From Zygnema cylindricum (taxonomy: Eukaryota; Streptophyta; Zygnematophyceae; Zygnematales; Zygnemataceae): DNA of 64,000 nucleotides. The position numbers were made by a program, and so were the translations under genes. The notes under the pieces were generated by a model. It was not told where the DNA came from, did no database searches, and worked only from the letters and a program-made list of their open reading frames with translations. Of this stretch, positions 32,496 through 43,316 are shown piece by piece; positions within the stretch are counted from its first letter, which is position 1; each line of letters begins with the position of its first letter. Location: contig JBBHKE010000775.1 of assembly GCA_037447655.1 (NCBI GenBank), forward strand, positions 535,692 through 599,691, written 5' to 3'.

Positions 32496-33550
32496 TGTAG
32501 AAATTAATGGTCCATTTAAAGTATTTTCTATGTCTAAATATAAATATAGAAAGAAGCCGAGGCAATCTAAATCTAACTTCTCTCTCCAACTCTCAAACTT
32601 GTCGCAGTCACTGAGAAATTGGAGAGGGAGCTAGAACCATGGCTACCTAGGCTCTCCAGAGGTTTACGGGAAATTTATATTAGTTAGGGGTTTATTTACT
32701 ACAAGGTATGTGCCACCTACAGGATTTGATCTTGGTACCTACCGGACAGCAGACAGCCGGTAGCCGGTAGCCTTAGCCGTTAAGTCTTTAACTAGAGTTA
32801 CGTACTATATGGTTTGATATTTAATTAAACATTATCAAGTAGGATAATTCATTCAACTGTAACCGTCTACGGGATACATAGATCCAGTAATGTAAAAGTA
32901 CGGATTACGGTACGGATAAGAAACCAATACCGCACATTTATTTCTTTAATGAAACGAATACCGCGCATGTATTTATTACGCCTACGATTAAATGTGAATT
33001 TAATCAGACGGCCGGAATTAACGCCGAGATCGCGGAAGAGGATTTCGACAGTTTGTAGTCATCGCCACATCGGATGACACGTGGCCGAATGACATTGGAT
33101 CTTGACATCTCTGAGGATTAAGGGAACGAATCCGGACATACTACGTGTCGACATTTAGGCCATGTCGTACGATGTTCATACAAAAAGTACACCGGCAGCT
33201 ATACTTTTGTGTACAAAACAGTAATCAGATTGGCTCCGTACATCAACAGATAGAGTCTGTGAGAGAGATAGGACTTAGAAAAATTAGGAGATAGGACCCT
33301 CTCTCCCACAAAGCTTCTGTACAAAAGGTCAACTTTGACCCTCCATAACTTACTGCTCATGGAAGCAAATTTAGAGATTCTTTTTGCTATCGACTCAAGG
33401 GAGTCTTGCCTTAATAGGGGTGAAGTTTGTCAGAGTTATTGTCTCCCAGGGTGGCAATTGTTTTTGCTGAAACACAAAGGGGTCAGGGATATCCTAGAGG
33501 CTTCTTGGAAGCTGTCCACTCTGCCGACTTATAGAGGTCTCAGAGTTTCA
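32496..33550 (+). repeat. 5' LTR of the decayed copia copy
   Basis: It is about 1,055 bp and aligns along its length with the LTR at 22100, with many substitutions. The promoter GTAC cluster and TGTACAAAAGG are present. The U5 gag ATG is mutated to ATA, leaving the primer-site ATG as the first in-frame start. Confidence 0.85.
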
Positions 33551-36500
33551 AGTTATGGGCCCACCCTCTAGGGTACCAATCTTTAATGGAACAGGCTTCA
33601 TATACTGGGAAAGTATGATGATAGGAGCTCTATGCGAAAAAAGGTTTTGGGGGATAGTGAGTAGACGGTTGAGGCGTCCATCAATTCTTTGAATTCCTCC
33701 AGGGTTTGGAGGAAGCATATTCACCAGGAAAGAGGATCCACCTTCAACGGAGGAAACAAAGGAAGGAGAGGTGGTGGACAAAGGAAAGGAGAAGGAGGCG
33801 ACCACACCAATAGCTACTGGTTGGGCATTCATGTCACCTATTACGAGGAACAGGAGAATGATACTGAAACATGGGACTTCAACAATATGGCGGCAAAGCA
33901 CTTCATCCTACGCCATCTCACTCAAGGACTTGCATGTCCTCATTTTGCAGGTAACAAGGGCATCACATCTTTGGATGGCTCTCATAGAGATGTATCGAAG
34001 TGGTATGATTCAGCAACAACAGTTGGGTGATCAGAAAATTAAGGAATATGTATACAAAGGGGGGAAGATGTTGGATTTTTGCAATGAGCTTGCTACACTC
34101 TTCATGGAGCTAGAGAGTGTGGGAAAAGACTTTAATGAAAAAGAAAATGTTAACTGTTTACAGATGAAGTTACGATGAGTTCGAGAACATAGTCAACCGT
34201 GTGCAGGACTTGCCGGACTCAAGGTGGATATGAAACTCAGTGGTAGGGATGATTCTCGTTCGGGAGAATACGATTGAGATCCGAAGGGGAGGAAAGAGTT
34301 GCGAAGCCTTGGCAACTGCGACTGATTAGAGGAACAAGGATTCCCGAAAACCGGCCGGAAACTATTGGGGGAGGGAGCAGAAAAATCAGACCGACGAGTT
34401 TGGACCAAGGGCTACCAAAGGTTTATGTCATTTTTGTAAGAAACCTGGGCACTATATGGCAGAGTGCACTAAGCTAACCGAGCTTCGCTTAAAAGAGGGG
34501 CATACCAGTGGTACCCCGAGAGGAAAGAAAAAAGCCCTTGTGACACATGTACTTGAGGCGGAATCCGAGGACAAGGACGATGAGCTCCTTTTGGATGAGG
34601 AGTTGGAGGCGAAAAACGAGGTCGAAATTCCACGAAGGAAGAAATGTGCTTACGGTGGATTGGAAGGTGAAGCACGCTGGAATATAGATTCAGGTGCCTC
34701 CATACACATGTGTAAGGATAGGCACTTGTTCACTAAGATAAGAAAGATTCCCACCGTAGAGATAGAGTACGGGGATGGGAGGATAGTCACCACTACTCTT
34801 GTAGGATCGGTAGATCTGAAAGTGTTAGTAGAAGGAAAGACATCTATAGTAACATTCTCCAATGTATTGTTTATTCCGGAGCTGAACAAAAACCTCATCT
34901 CTACATCCGTATTAGATGATAAGGGTTTTTTTACTAGCACTAGGGAAGGAGTCTTTACTGCTAGTTTTGAGGAGGATATCTATTTCATTGCTGAGAAAGG
35001 TAGCCATGGGATTTTTAGGCTGATTTTAAGTAATGAAACGAAGAAACTTTATTATGTTGGTGTTTATGATATTATGATGTGGCATAAGAGGCTTGGGCAT
35101 GTAAATCTAGATAAGTTAAGAGAGATGAAAAAGATGGGAGTGGTGGAAGGGATTCAGTTCAGTAAAAGTGATAATATAAGTGATTGTATGGATGTGCTCA
35201 AGGTAAAGCACATTGATTACCCTTTCCTAAATCAGCCACCTATAAGGGAGAAAAAATTCTAGATCTAGTACACACAGATATTTGGGGACTGGCTAAAGTG
35301 CCCTCACCGGGGGGGAAGAGATTTATGATGACTATCACTGATGATTGGTCTCGATATTCCCGAGTGTATTTTTTGAAAAACAAGTCCGAAGCTCAGGATT
35401 GTTTTAGACAATATAAAGCATGGAGCGAAAAACTCCATGAAACTCCAATCAAGAGAATATGGAGTGACAATGGTGGAGAGTATACTTCTAACCAGTTTGA
35501 GGTTTTTTTGAGGGAAGATGGGGTCCAACACCAAAAGACAGTTCCAGAAAACCCGGAACAGAATAAATAGCTGAAAGGTTAAAAAGAACACTAAGTGATA
35601 GTCGTAGAAGTATGTTGTCGGATAAGAAGATAGGAAAAAGGTTTTGGGCAGAAGCAATGAAATGTGCTAATTACCTCAAAAATAGAGTTCTTACTTCAGC
35701 TACAAAAGATCAAACACCTTATGAGAGATGGACAGGCCGGAAACCAGACATATCTCACTTAAAGGTTTTCGGCAGTCAAGTATTCAGTCTAGATATATAT
35801 ATCGGTCTAATTGGAAGCTAGATCCTAAAGGAAAACCGGGACACTTATTAGGATATGATGAGGATGTTAAAGGATATAGATTTTATGATCTAAAAAGGAA
35901 AGATATAATCTTAGTAAAGCATCTAGTACTTATGGATGAAGGAAAGTCTGTGGATCCCTTCAAATATACAAAGTCAGTAAAAATCAGATTTGAGTCTGAA
36001 AATTCCGATGACTTTGAGCTTCCTAACTATCCACGTTTTAGAGAAGATGACATTCTTGGTGGTACAAATCAGACCGAAAAGAACTCGGCTGTGGAAACTC
36101 TTGTGATAACTCTACCCGAAGCGGAAGACGTGGTGGAAATTGATTCGGAATCAAGGGATAGGGGAGAAGCCGAGATTGTTCGAAAGAATCCACGATAACC
36201 ATCTATTCCGACCTCAAATTTTGAGGGGGGGAGGAGAAGTAGCAAAAGATTGCAAGAAAAACAGGTTAATAACAAGGTAACAAAACTATCTCATCAAGAT
36301 GAACCTCAGACTTATGGAGAGGCGATGACGTGTCCAGAAAGAAACCGGTGGAAGACAACCATCAATGAGGAGATGGCCTCAATTATGGCAGCCAATACTT
36401 GGGAGCTAGTGGATTGTCCACCTAACCGAAAACCAATCGGTTGTAAGTGGGTTTTCAAATTAAAATTTAACCCAGATAACACAATGGAGGGCTACAAGGC

Positions 36501-37898
36501 TAGATTAGTGGCAAAGGGATTTACACAAAAGGAGAGAAATGACTACGAGGAAACCTTTGCCCCGGTCGTCAGATTTCCCCCTGTTCGTATACTTCTCAGT
36601 CTAGCAGCAGCAGAAGACATAGAAGTGCAACTGATGGACATCAAGACAACCTTTTTGCATGGAGAATTGGAAGAGGAGATCTTCATGCGACAACTTGAAG
36701 GGTTTGTGGAGGAAGGTGAGGAGAGTAAGGTATGCCGGCTGATTAAATCTCTTTATGGTTTGAAACAGGCGCCTCGACAATGGAATAAGAAGCTTGATGA
36801 GTTTCTTACCGATCTGGGATATATCTAGATCAGCTCAGATCACTCAATCTATGTTTTGGAAGATGAGGAAGGATTTATATTTATTGCAATTTATGTTGAT
36901 GATTTGCTTGTTTTAAGTAAATCAATGGAAAAAATTAATAAACTGAAAATCGATCTTAAGGGGAGATTTGAAATGAAGGATATAGGGAATCAAAATATAT
37001 TTTGGGAATTCAAGTAGAAAGAGACCGAAAAAGAAAGATTATAAGGTTCACTCAAAAAGAAGCAAAAGGGAACATGCTTGAAAAAATTCAGATGGATAAA
37101 GCTAATAGTTGTACAACTCAAATAGAGTTGAAGAAAGGAAGTGAGGGGAGTGAGGAAGAAAGAGTCATAGTCTTTGACGAGGAATTATCTCCTGATGAAT
37201 AGAAGTTCATGCAGAGTATTCCTTACAGGCAAGTAGTGGGAAGTCTAATCTATTTTATGAATTGTAATCGGCCAGATTTAGCTGCAACTGTAGGAGTGCT
37301 GAGTAGAAGACTAAATGCTCCCACTAAGAGGGATTAGGAGGCAGCTAAGAGAGTCCTTAGATATTTGATAGGAACAAGGGATCTATGGTTGCATTTTGGT
37401 TGGGAAAATACTGACATCACTACTTGGAGTGATGCCAGTTATGGTGATGCTCCGATGAGGAGATGCACTTCTAGATATGTATTAAATGTGGGTGATGGGG
37501 CTTGCTGTTAGAGTAGGAAACAGCAAAAAGTTATTATTGAGTCCACCATGGAGGCTGAGTATATGGCCTCTTGCTCTGCTGTAAAACAATTGATGTGGGT
37601 CAAGTCTTTGCTTGGTGAGCTTGGTCACCTTAAGAGTGGTGTGCAAATTTTTTTTTGTGATAATCAGGTAGCAATCGCTATTTCTGCCAATCCTAAACAT
37701 CATTTTAAAGCCAAACACATGGACATTAGACTCAACTTTGTTAGAGAGAAAGTAGAAAACAAATTAATCAGTTTAGAGTACTAATCAGATAGTGAGATGG
37801 TAGATGATATGATGACCAAACTTGTGCCTTCCCCTAAGCTAATTTTCTACAGGGAGAAGTGTGGTCTGAAATTAAAGATTGACTAGAAATAAGGGGAG
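33551..37898 (+). pseudogene. Copia gag-pol, multiple stops and frameshifts
   Basis: Readable in order: gag start (VPIFNGTGFIYWESMM near 33570), zinc knuckle CHFCKKPGHYMAEC near 34425-34467, protease WNIDSGASIHMCKDRH near 34680 with a TGG tryptophan codon, WHKRLGHVNLDKLREMKK near 35080, SDNGGEYTSNQF near 35465, a -1 shift at GAACAGAATAAATAG near 35560, reverse transcriptase (YVDDLLVLSK near 36890) and RNase H. Stops such as TAG at 36827 and TAG at 37336 show it is inactive. Confidence 0.9.
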
Positions 37899-38957
37899 TG
37901 TAGAAATTAATGGTCTATTAAGTATTTTCTAGGTTTGAATAGAAATATTGAAAGAAGTTGAGGCAGTCTACCTCTAACTTCTCTCTCCAACTCTCAAACT
38001 TGTCGCAGTCACAGAGAAACTGGAGAGGAAGCTAGAGCCATGGCTACCTAGACTATCTAGAGGTTTACGGGATATAAATATTAGTTAATTTATAATTAAG
38101 GATATATTTACTAAAATATATATGCCATCTCCAAGATTTGAACCTGCAACCTGCCGGGCGAAAACCAGCCGGTAGCTTTAAACTGTTAACTGTGGAGATA
38201 GTGTTATGTACTATAGGGTTTGATATTTAATTAAACATTTATACGTAGGATAGTTCAATTATATGAAATAGTTTTACGGGGACATAGATCTTATAATGTA
38301 AAAGTACGGATTACGGTACGGATAAGAAACCAATACCGCGCATTTATTTCTTTACCAAAACAAATACCGCGCATGTATTTATTATAGCTACGATTAAATG
38401 TTTAATTTAATCGGATGGCCGGAATTAACGCCAAGATTGCGGAGGAGGATTTCGGCGGTTTGTGGTCATCGCCATATCCGATGACACGTGGCGAAATTAC
38501 ATTGGATCGTGGTATCTCCGGAGATTACGGCACCACATCCGGATTTGACATATGTCGACATTTAGGCAATGTCGTACAATGTCTGTACAAAAAGTACACC
38601 GGCAGCTATACTTTTGTGTACAGAGGAGTAATGTGATTGGCTCTGTACATTAGTAGATAGAGTCTGTGAGAGAGATAGGACTTAGAAAAATTAGGAGATA
38701 GGACCCTCTCTCCCAGAGAGCTTTTGTACAATAGGTCAACTTTGACCCTCCATAACTTACTGCTCAGTGGAGCAAATTCAGAGATTCTTTTTGCTATCGA
38801 CTCAAGGGAGTCTTACCTTCCCACGGATGAAGTTGGTCAGAGTTTTTGTCTGCCAGGGTGGCATTTGTTCTTACTATAACACAAAGGGGTCAGGGTTATC
38901 CTAGAGACTTCTTGGAAGTTGTCCACTCTGAGGACTTATGGAGGTCTCAGAGTTTCA
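37899..38957 (+). repeat. 3' LTR of the decayed copia copy
   Basis: It starts TGTAGAAATT after AATAAGGGGAG and ends GAGTTTCA, about 1,059 bp. It carries an antisense B-box-like sequence (minus strand GGTTCAAATCT near 38135) in a recognisable tRNA-like fold. Confidence 0.85.
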
Positions 38958-40720
38958 CAAATATTTTCTGCCGCTCAAACAGAAATACTCTATAACCTTT
39001 TGAGTGATCATCATATCCTAACAGAATACCAGGTAATCCCTTCGGTTCCATTTTCCATCTATCTATAGACGTATCCAAGGTAAAGCAGTGACTACCAAAG
39101 ACCTGGAAATGGCTAACATCTGGTTTGCTACCTGTCCATATCTCGTAAGGAGTAGTTTCTACCGATCTTGATCCTATCCTATTCTTAATATAAACTGCAC
39201 AATTTAGAGCCTCTACCCAGAATTTCGGAACCACATTTTTATCTGCAAGCATCGACTTAGAGCTCTCCGTGAGAGTCCTATTTAATCTCTCCGACACCCT
39301 ATTTTGTTCCGGTGAATATGGAACAGTCAACATATGACTTATACCTTCCTCGAGTAAAAAGGTTTCAAATTCCTTTGATGTATATTCACCACCATTGTTT
39401 TATCTGAGCTGCAAAATAGGTAAATTATGACGCTTTTCAACCCATGTTTTATAGTGTTTGAATTGACCGAATACTTCACTTTTTTCCCTCATCAAGTAAA
39501 CTTTTGTAAACCTGGAGAATCATCTGTGAATGTGACCATATATTTCATCCCCCGGCAGATGAAACCTTCGTAGGACCAAAAACATCCGAATGAATTTGTT
39601 GTAAAAGTCTTGTTGCTCGATGCTCAAACTCTTTAGGAAATGGGAGTCTGTGGATTTTGCCTAAAGCGCAGCCATCACATGTTTTGACTGGCTGATATGT
39701 GATTGCTACACCCTTTATTTTTCCAGCAAGTACCATTTTTCTCACACTATCATATTTCACATGGCCTAATCTTTTATGCCACAACTCATCTGAGTGCACA
39801 ACACCGTAGTACGAAACATCATTCTCCTTGGTATTAGCCATATCCATTCGGTACATCTTGCTATTATCTCTAGTACATGTAACCGCAACTTTTCCATTTT
39901 TGCTAACAACCTGCCGACCATTTTTCAAATTAATCTCAAAGCCTTTACTCTCTACCAAAGACGTAGAAAACAAATTTTCTTAAAGTCAAGCACAATTAAG
40001 ACGTTGTGAAGAGTCTTTTCAATTAACTTTCCTTCTACATCAACTAGCAAGGACACATCACCCACAGCACGAGTCTGAACACTCATTCCACAAGCATAAT
40101 AAATATTTTTCTTCGGCATTGTTTTCAAATTTTTGAAGATGGCCTTGTTCCAACACATCTGGGCTGACGCTCCTGTATCTATTATCCATCCAGGGTCCTT
40201 TGCGCCCTCTGTTGCTGCCGCCATAGCAAATAGATCCGTATCGTCCTCCGCAGAAAACGTCAAAGTCTCGTCTTGGAGAGGCGAAGAAGTCGAAAATAGT
40301 GCATTTCCACGAGATATAGGCCCCGTGAAGCTTTTGTAAAACTGGCTTTGTTGCCATCCCGGCCTGTATAAACCTGTATCGTTAGCTTTTTTAAGCTTAG
40401 TACAGAATTTGTATCTATGACCTCTCTCACTACAATAAAAGCATGCATTGTTGGATTGTCTATTTCCACCTTGGTTAAACTGTCTGTACTTATTAAGCTG
40501 ATTCCTTTGCTGATTAAACTGTCATTTTTTTCTCAAAGTCTAAATTAAAAGCCTCTACTTGCTCAACATTGAGAATATTAGATGTAGCTTCCTCTTCTAG
40601 TAAAATATTGATAGCTAATTGTAAAGTCCAGCTAGCATTATCTTTTTTTTTCTGTTTGAGCATATCAGATGCTCCTTTCAAACTACGAGGGAGACCCCTC
40701 ATGAGTAATGCTGCTTGTTA

Positions 40721-41154
40721 AAACTGAGGAAACATCCCACCTGCACAAGCATGTGCATCTACAATGATGCGAAATTCGTAAGAGTATTCAGCCATTGTAC
40801 CGCCAGTGTACTTATAGTCCCAATTTTTTCCAGCCAATAGGAGCTCTACCTAGACATTAGCCTTTTCATAATCATTTTAAAGAGATTTCCAGATATCAAT
40901 TGTTTTTTTCATTTTAATTCGAGAAATAGCTAAGTCGAAACTGAGGAAACATCCCACCTGTACAAGCATGTGCATCTACAAGGATGCGAAATTCGTTAGA
41001 GTATTCAGCCATTGTACCGCCATTGTAATTATAGTCCCAATTTTTTCTAGCCAATAGGAGCTCTACCTAGACATTAGCCTTTTCATAATCATTTTAAAGA
41101 GATTTCCTGATATCAATTGTTTTTTTCATTTTAATTCGAGAAATAGCTAAGTCC
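40721..41154. repeat. 217-bp tandem duplication inside the older gag
   Basis: 40721-40937 and 40938-41154 are about 95 percent alike, both starting AAACTGAGGAAACATCCCAC and ending AAATAGCTAAGTC. As 217 is not a multiple of three, the duplication shifts the gag frame. Confidence 0.9.
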
Positions 41155-41334
41155 TCAGATATACAAAATTTTAGAATAGAACGAGCCTGCGTATTTTTCT
41201 TAGACCATGACGGATAAAATTCATCTAGCGAACCATCCAATATATCCAAGAGATTGACATTATCAAAATGTGTCTCCACCATATCCGCCCAGTAAACATA
41301 CTTTTCCCCAAAAAAAATAGGAATTCTTGATGAT

Positions 41335-41346
41335 AGACCCATAACC
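41335..41346 (-). promoter_or_regulatory. Primer-binding site of the older copia
   Basis: The minus strand reads GGTTATGGGTC three bases after the LTR end. It is the same anticodon-type initiator tRNA-Met site as in the other copia families here, with a shorter match and still containing the in-frame ATG. Confidence 0.75.
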
Positions 41347-41349
41347 TTT

Positions 41350-42073
41350 TGTTCTACAACCACCGGTGCAGGTGGAGGAGCAGCAGTAGTAGTAGAAGTA
41401 GACATGATACACTCTCAAAAGCTATCAAGAATCCTACCAAACAGCTGTTCTTAAGTGCTCACCAATTCTTATACAAGCATCCAAATCTCACAAAACTCTA
41501 TCAGAATATAGAGTAGCATAAACACTGACAACTCCCAAAGTTTCAGTACAATTGACCCGACAACACTCAAGATATAATACTCAGAAGTTTCCCAAAAAAT
41601 GTCTACAGTTTTACTGCTTGGAAGTCTGGATACATAATGTGTTCTGAGTCCTAAGTCTTATACTTGTGTTGTACCGGCGATACCAGTGTACCTGAGAGGT
41701 ACGTCAAGCTACCAAGCTAATACTAATTTGTCGAGCTACCATTGAGCTACCAGTAAGCTACCATTGAGCTACCCACTAAGTTGAGGCCCGTTGACTTGAT
41801 TCATATCAATTGCAGCTGCGTTGTCCCGTACCAAATCATATCCAAGATAACAGCCGTTGCGTTGTCTGTACGGATCATATCCAAAATAACCGCAGCTGCG
41901 TAGTCCTGTCTGTGTCGCAGCTTCGCAGTTGCGCTGCTGCGTTGCTCTGTCAGCATAGCAGTTGCGTTGTCCTGTACCGCACTCAAGTGATGACGCACAT
42001 CCTTAAACTACAAATTACTACCTTTCTACCGTTCTACTAATTTGCTGAGGCTGAAAGCTTTCCAGAAACAACA
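41350..42073 (-). repeat. 5' LTR of the older minus-strand copia (724 bp)
   Basis: It matches 31177-31926 along its length apart from small gaps. The terminal bases are TGTTGTTTC..GTAGAACA on the minus strand. Its last 56 bases encode the first gag residues (MSTSTTTAAPPPAPVVVEQ). Confidence 0.85.
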
Positions 42074-42179
42074 ACCACACGGTTTTGTATTTTTTCTTTG
42101 CTAAAGTCTTTGATTTTCTTGTCAGTGTCCCTTTACAAACCTTTTACAAAAAAATTGTCTTTTTGTACAATTCGATTTA

Positions 42180-42580
42180 TCACTATGATTACTGAAATTG
42201 ATCATGACAGTGACTGTTTTGGTTGGGCACAGTCACTTACGTCATTTTGTCAAAAAATGTACATTTGAAGTACACATTGGTACAAATAAAGTACCGTTGA
42301 GTGCAAATTTGACGGTCAATCGGTTGGAAAACTTTGACGTTCAAAAAATTGTTTCATCCGCTTAAAATTTTGTTGGTCTTGCGAACGTCAGTCGTCATAA
42401 TAAAATTAGAAATTCACACGGCTGGCGAAAGTTTACGGTAACAAAACTGAGGCAACCACATGTAAATAAAAAGGTCGCAGACAGTCACTTTTTGTCGTTA
42501 CGTGAGCTCCACGGTGAGAGCACTTAGCCGTAAATTGAAATTTAATCGTTTATGCGTTACATTGTGCTCGAAAACTCTTT
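42180..42580. mobile_element. Single arm of the large foldback family
   Basis: GTACATTTGAAGTACACATT, TTTGACGGTCAATCGG and GGCAACCACATGTAAATAAA follow the order of the left arm at 29930-30310. No inverted partner is found nearby. Confidence 0.65.
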
Positions 42581-42583
42581 AAA

Positions 42584-43030
42584 GCATAGTCCAAAAGTAG
42601 GCGTTTTTATGGTAGGCCTTTGGTAGGTGCACAAAACCTGGCACAAAACTCGCGTAGACTAGGCATACTATATAGGTGTGCTTTTGCACACTCCACGACA
42701 AATCTGACGTATCATCATAGTACAGCGCACGCCGCCGGACGAAATTTTTTAGCGAACTGACACGGCGTAGGATGACATTCCGTGGGAAAAAAACCCGGAA
42801 AAAAAAACGTGGACGTAAGTCCTCTCGTAAGTTGTGTTATGGGCTTTTCATGTGATCTTTTTTGATCGCTACTTTGATCAGCGACGGTCCGATCGTCCAA
42901 ATCTGACGGTTTACATCAAAAATACCTCAAAAATCAAGGAAAAATAAAAATTTGTCCGAATGTTTTTCAAAATTTAGACATGACGTTTAATTCTCTATCG
43001 ATCGATGTGCAACTCAACCCTATTACTATT
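42584..43030. mobile_element. MITE of the CCATAGTTC family, long variant
   Basis: It begins CATAGTCCAAAAGTAGGCG. Internal blocks GGGCTTTTCATGTGATCTT and GATCGCTACTTTGATCAGCG are found inverted at 45715-45770, and the distal GATCGATGTGCAACTCAACC block is found inverted at 14865-14885. Confidence 0.7.
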
Positions 43031-43316
43031 TTCTTTCTCTCTTTCAATTAATAGCTGAAATGAGTTCTTTGCATTCCCTCGTGTGAAGAGCTGTATTGTT
43101 GAGGATGTGCACAACTTTCATATGCAGACCACGATTTTTCTAAGTCTGAGTGATTGGATGAATGAAAGATAGAGAACAAACAGGATTCAAGGAGAAGAAC
43201 CGGGAAGAAAGGCAGTTAGTCTTTAGTGATCGCACAGTACTCCATGCATGCTCAAGACCAAACCATTCAGGAGTCAAAAACCTAACAATTTACTCAAAAG
43301 CTTATTTATTTTGCAG

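Larger units (their letters stand above)
32496..38957 (+). mobile_element. Copia copy of the young family, decayed
   Basis: It has LTRs at 32496-33550 and 37899-38957 with TGTAG..TTTCA ends, a primer site at 33551 with one mismatch (AGTTATGGGCCCAC), and gag-to-RNase H in between. Flanks CGAGG and CAAAT do not match, so no target duplication remains. Confidence 0.9.
38958..41405 (-). pseudogene. Older copia gag, protease and integrase
   Basis: On the minus strand gag starts at ATG 41405, inside the LTR, and reads through the primer site (VEQKVMGLSSRIPIF). Downstream are a CCHC knuckle CFYCSERGHRYKFC at 40402-40443, the protease WIIDTGASAQMCWNKAIF near 40145-40195, WHKRLGHVKYDSVRKM near 39735-39785, and the integrase end SPEQNRVSERLNRTL near 39270-39315. 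The frame is disrupted by a 217-bp internal duplication and several stops. It ends at the LTR of the nested copy. Confidence 0.85.
31177..42073 (-). mobile_element. Older minus-strand Ty1/copia element, split by another copy
   Basis: The 5' LTR (41350-42073) is on the right and the 3' LTR (31177-31926) on the left. The right part holds gag, protease and integrase (to 38958). The left part holds only the last RNase H residues. The middle is replaced by a plus-strand copia (32496-38957) plus an inverted LTR fragment. The bases flanking the outer LTRs (CCTGT and ACCAC) do not match, so no target duplication is visible. Confidence 0.8.

Noticed and set aside
40721-41154. Possible CRISPR-like or satellite repeat
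   Set aside because: Only two adjacent units with no spacers; a simple tandem duplication in gag.
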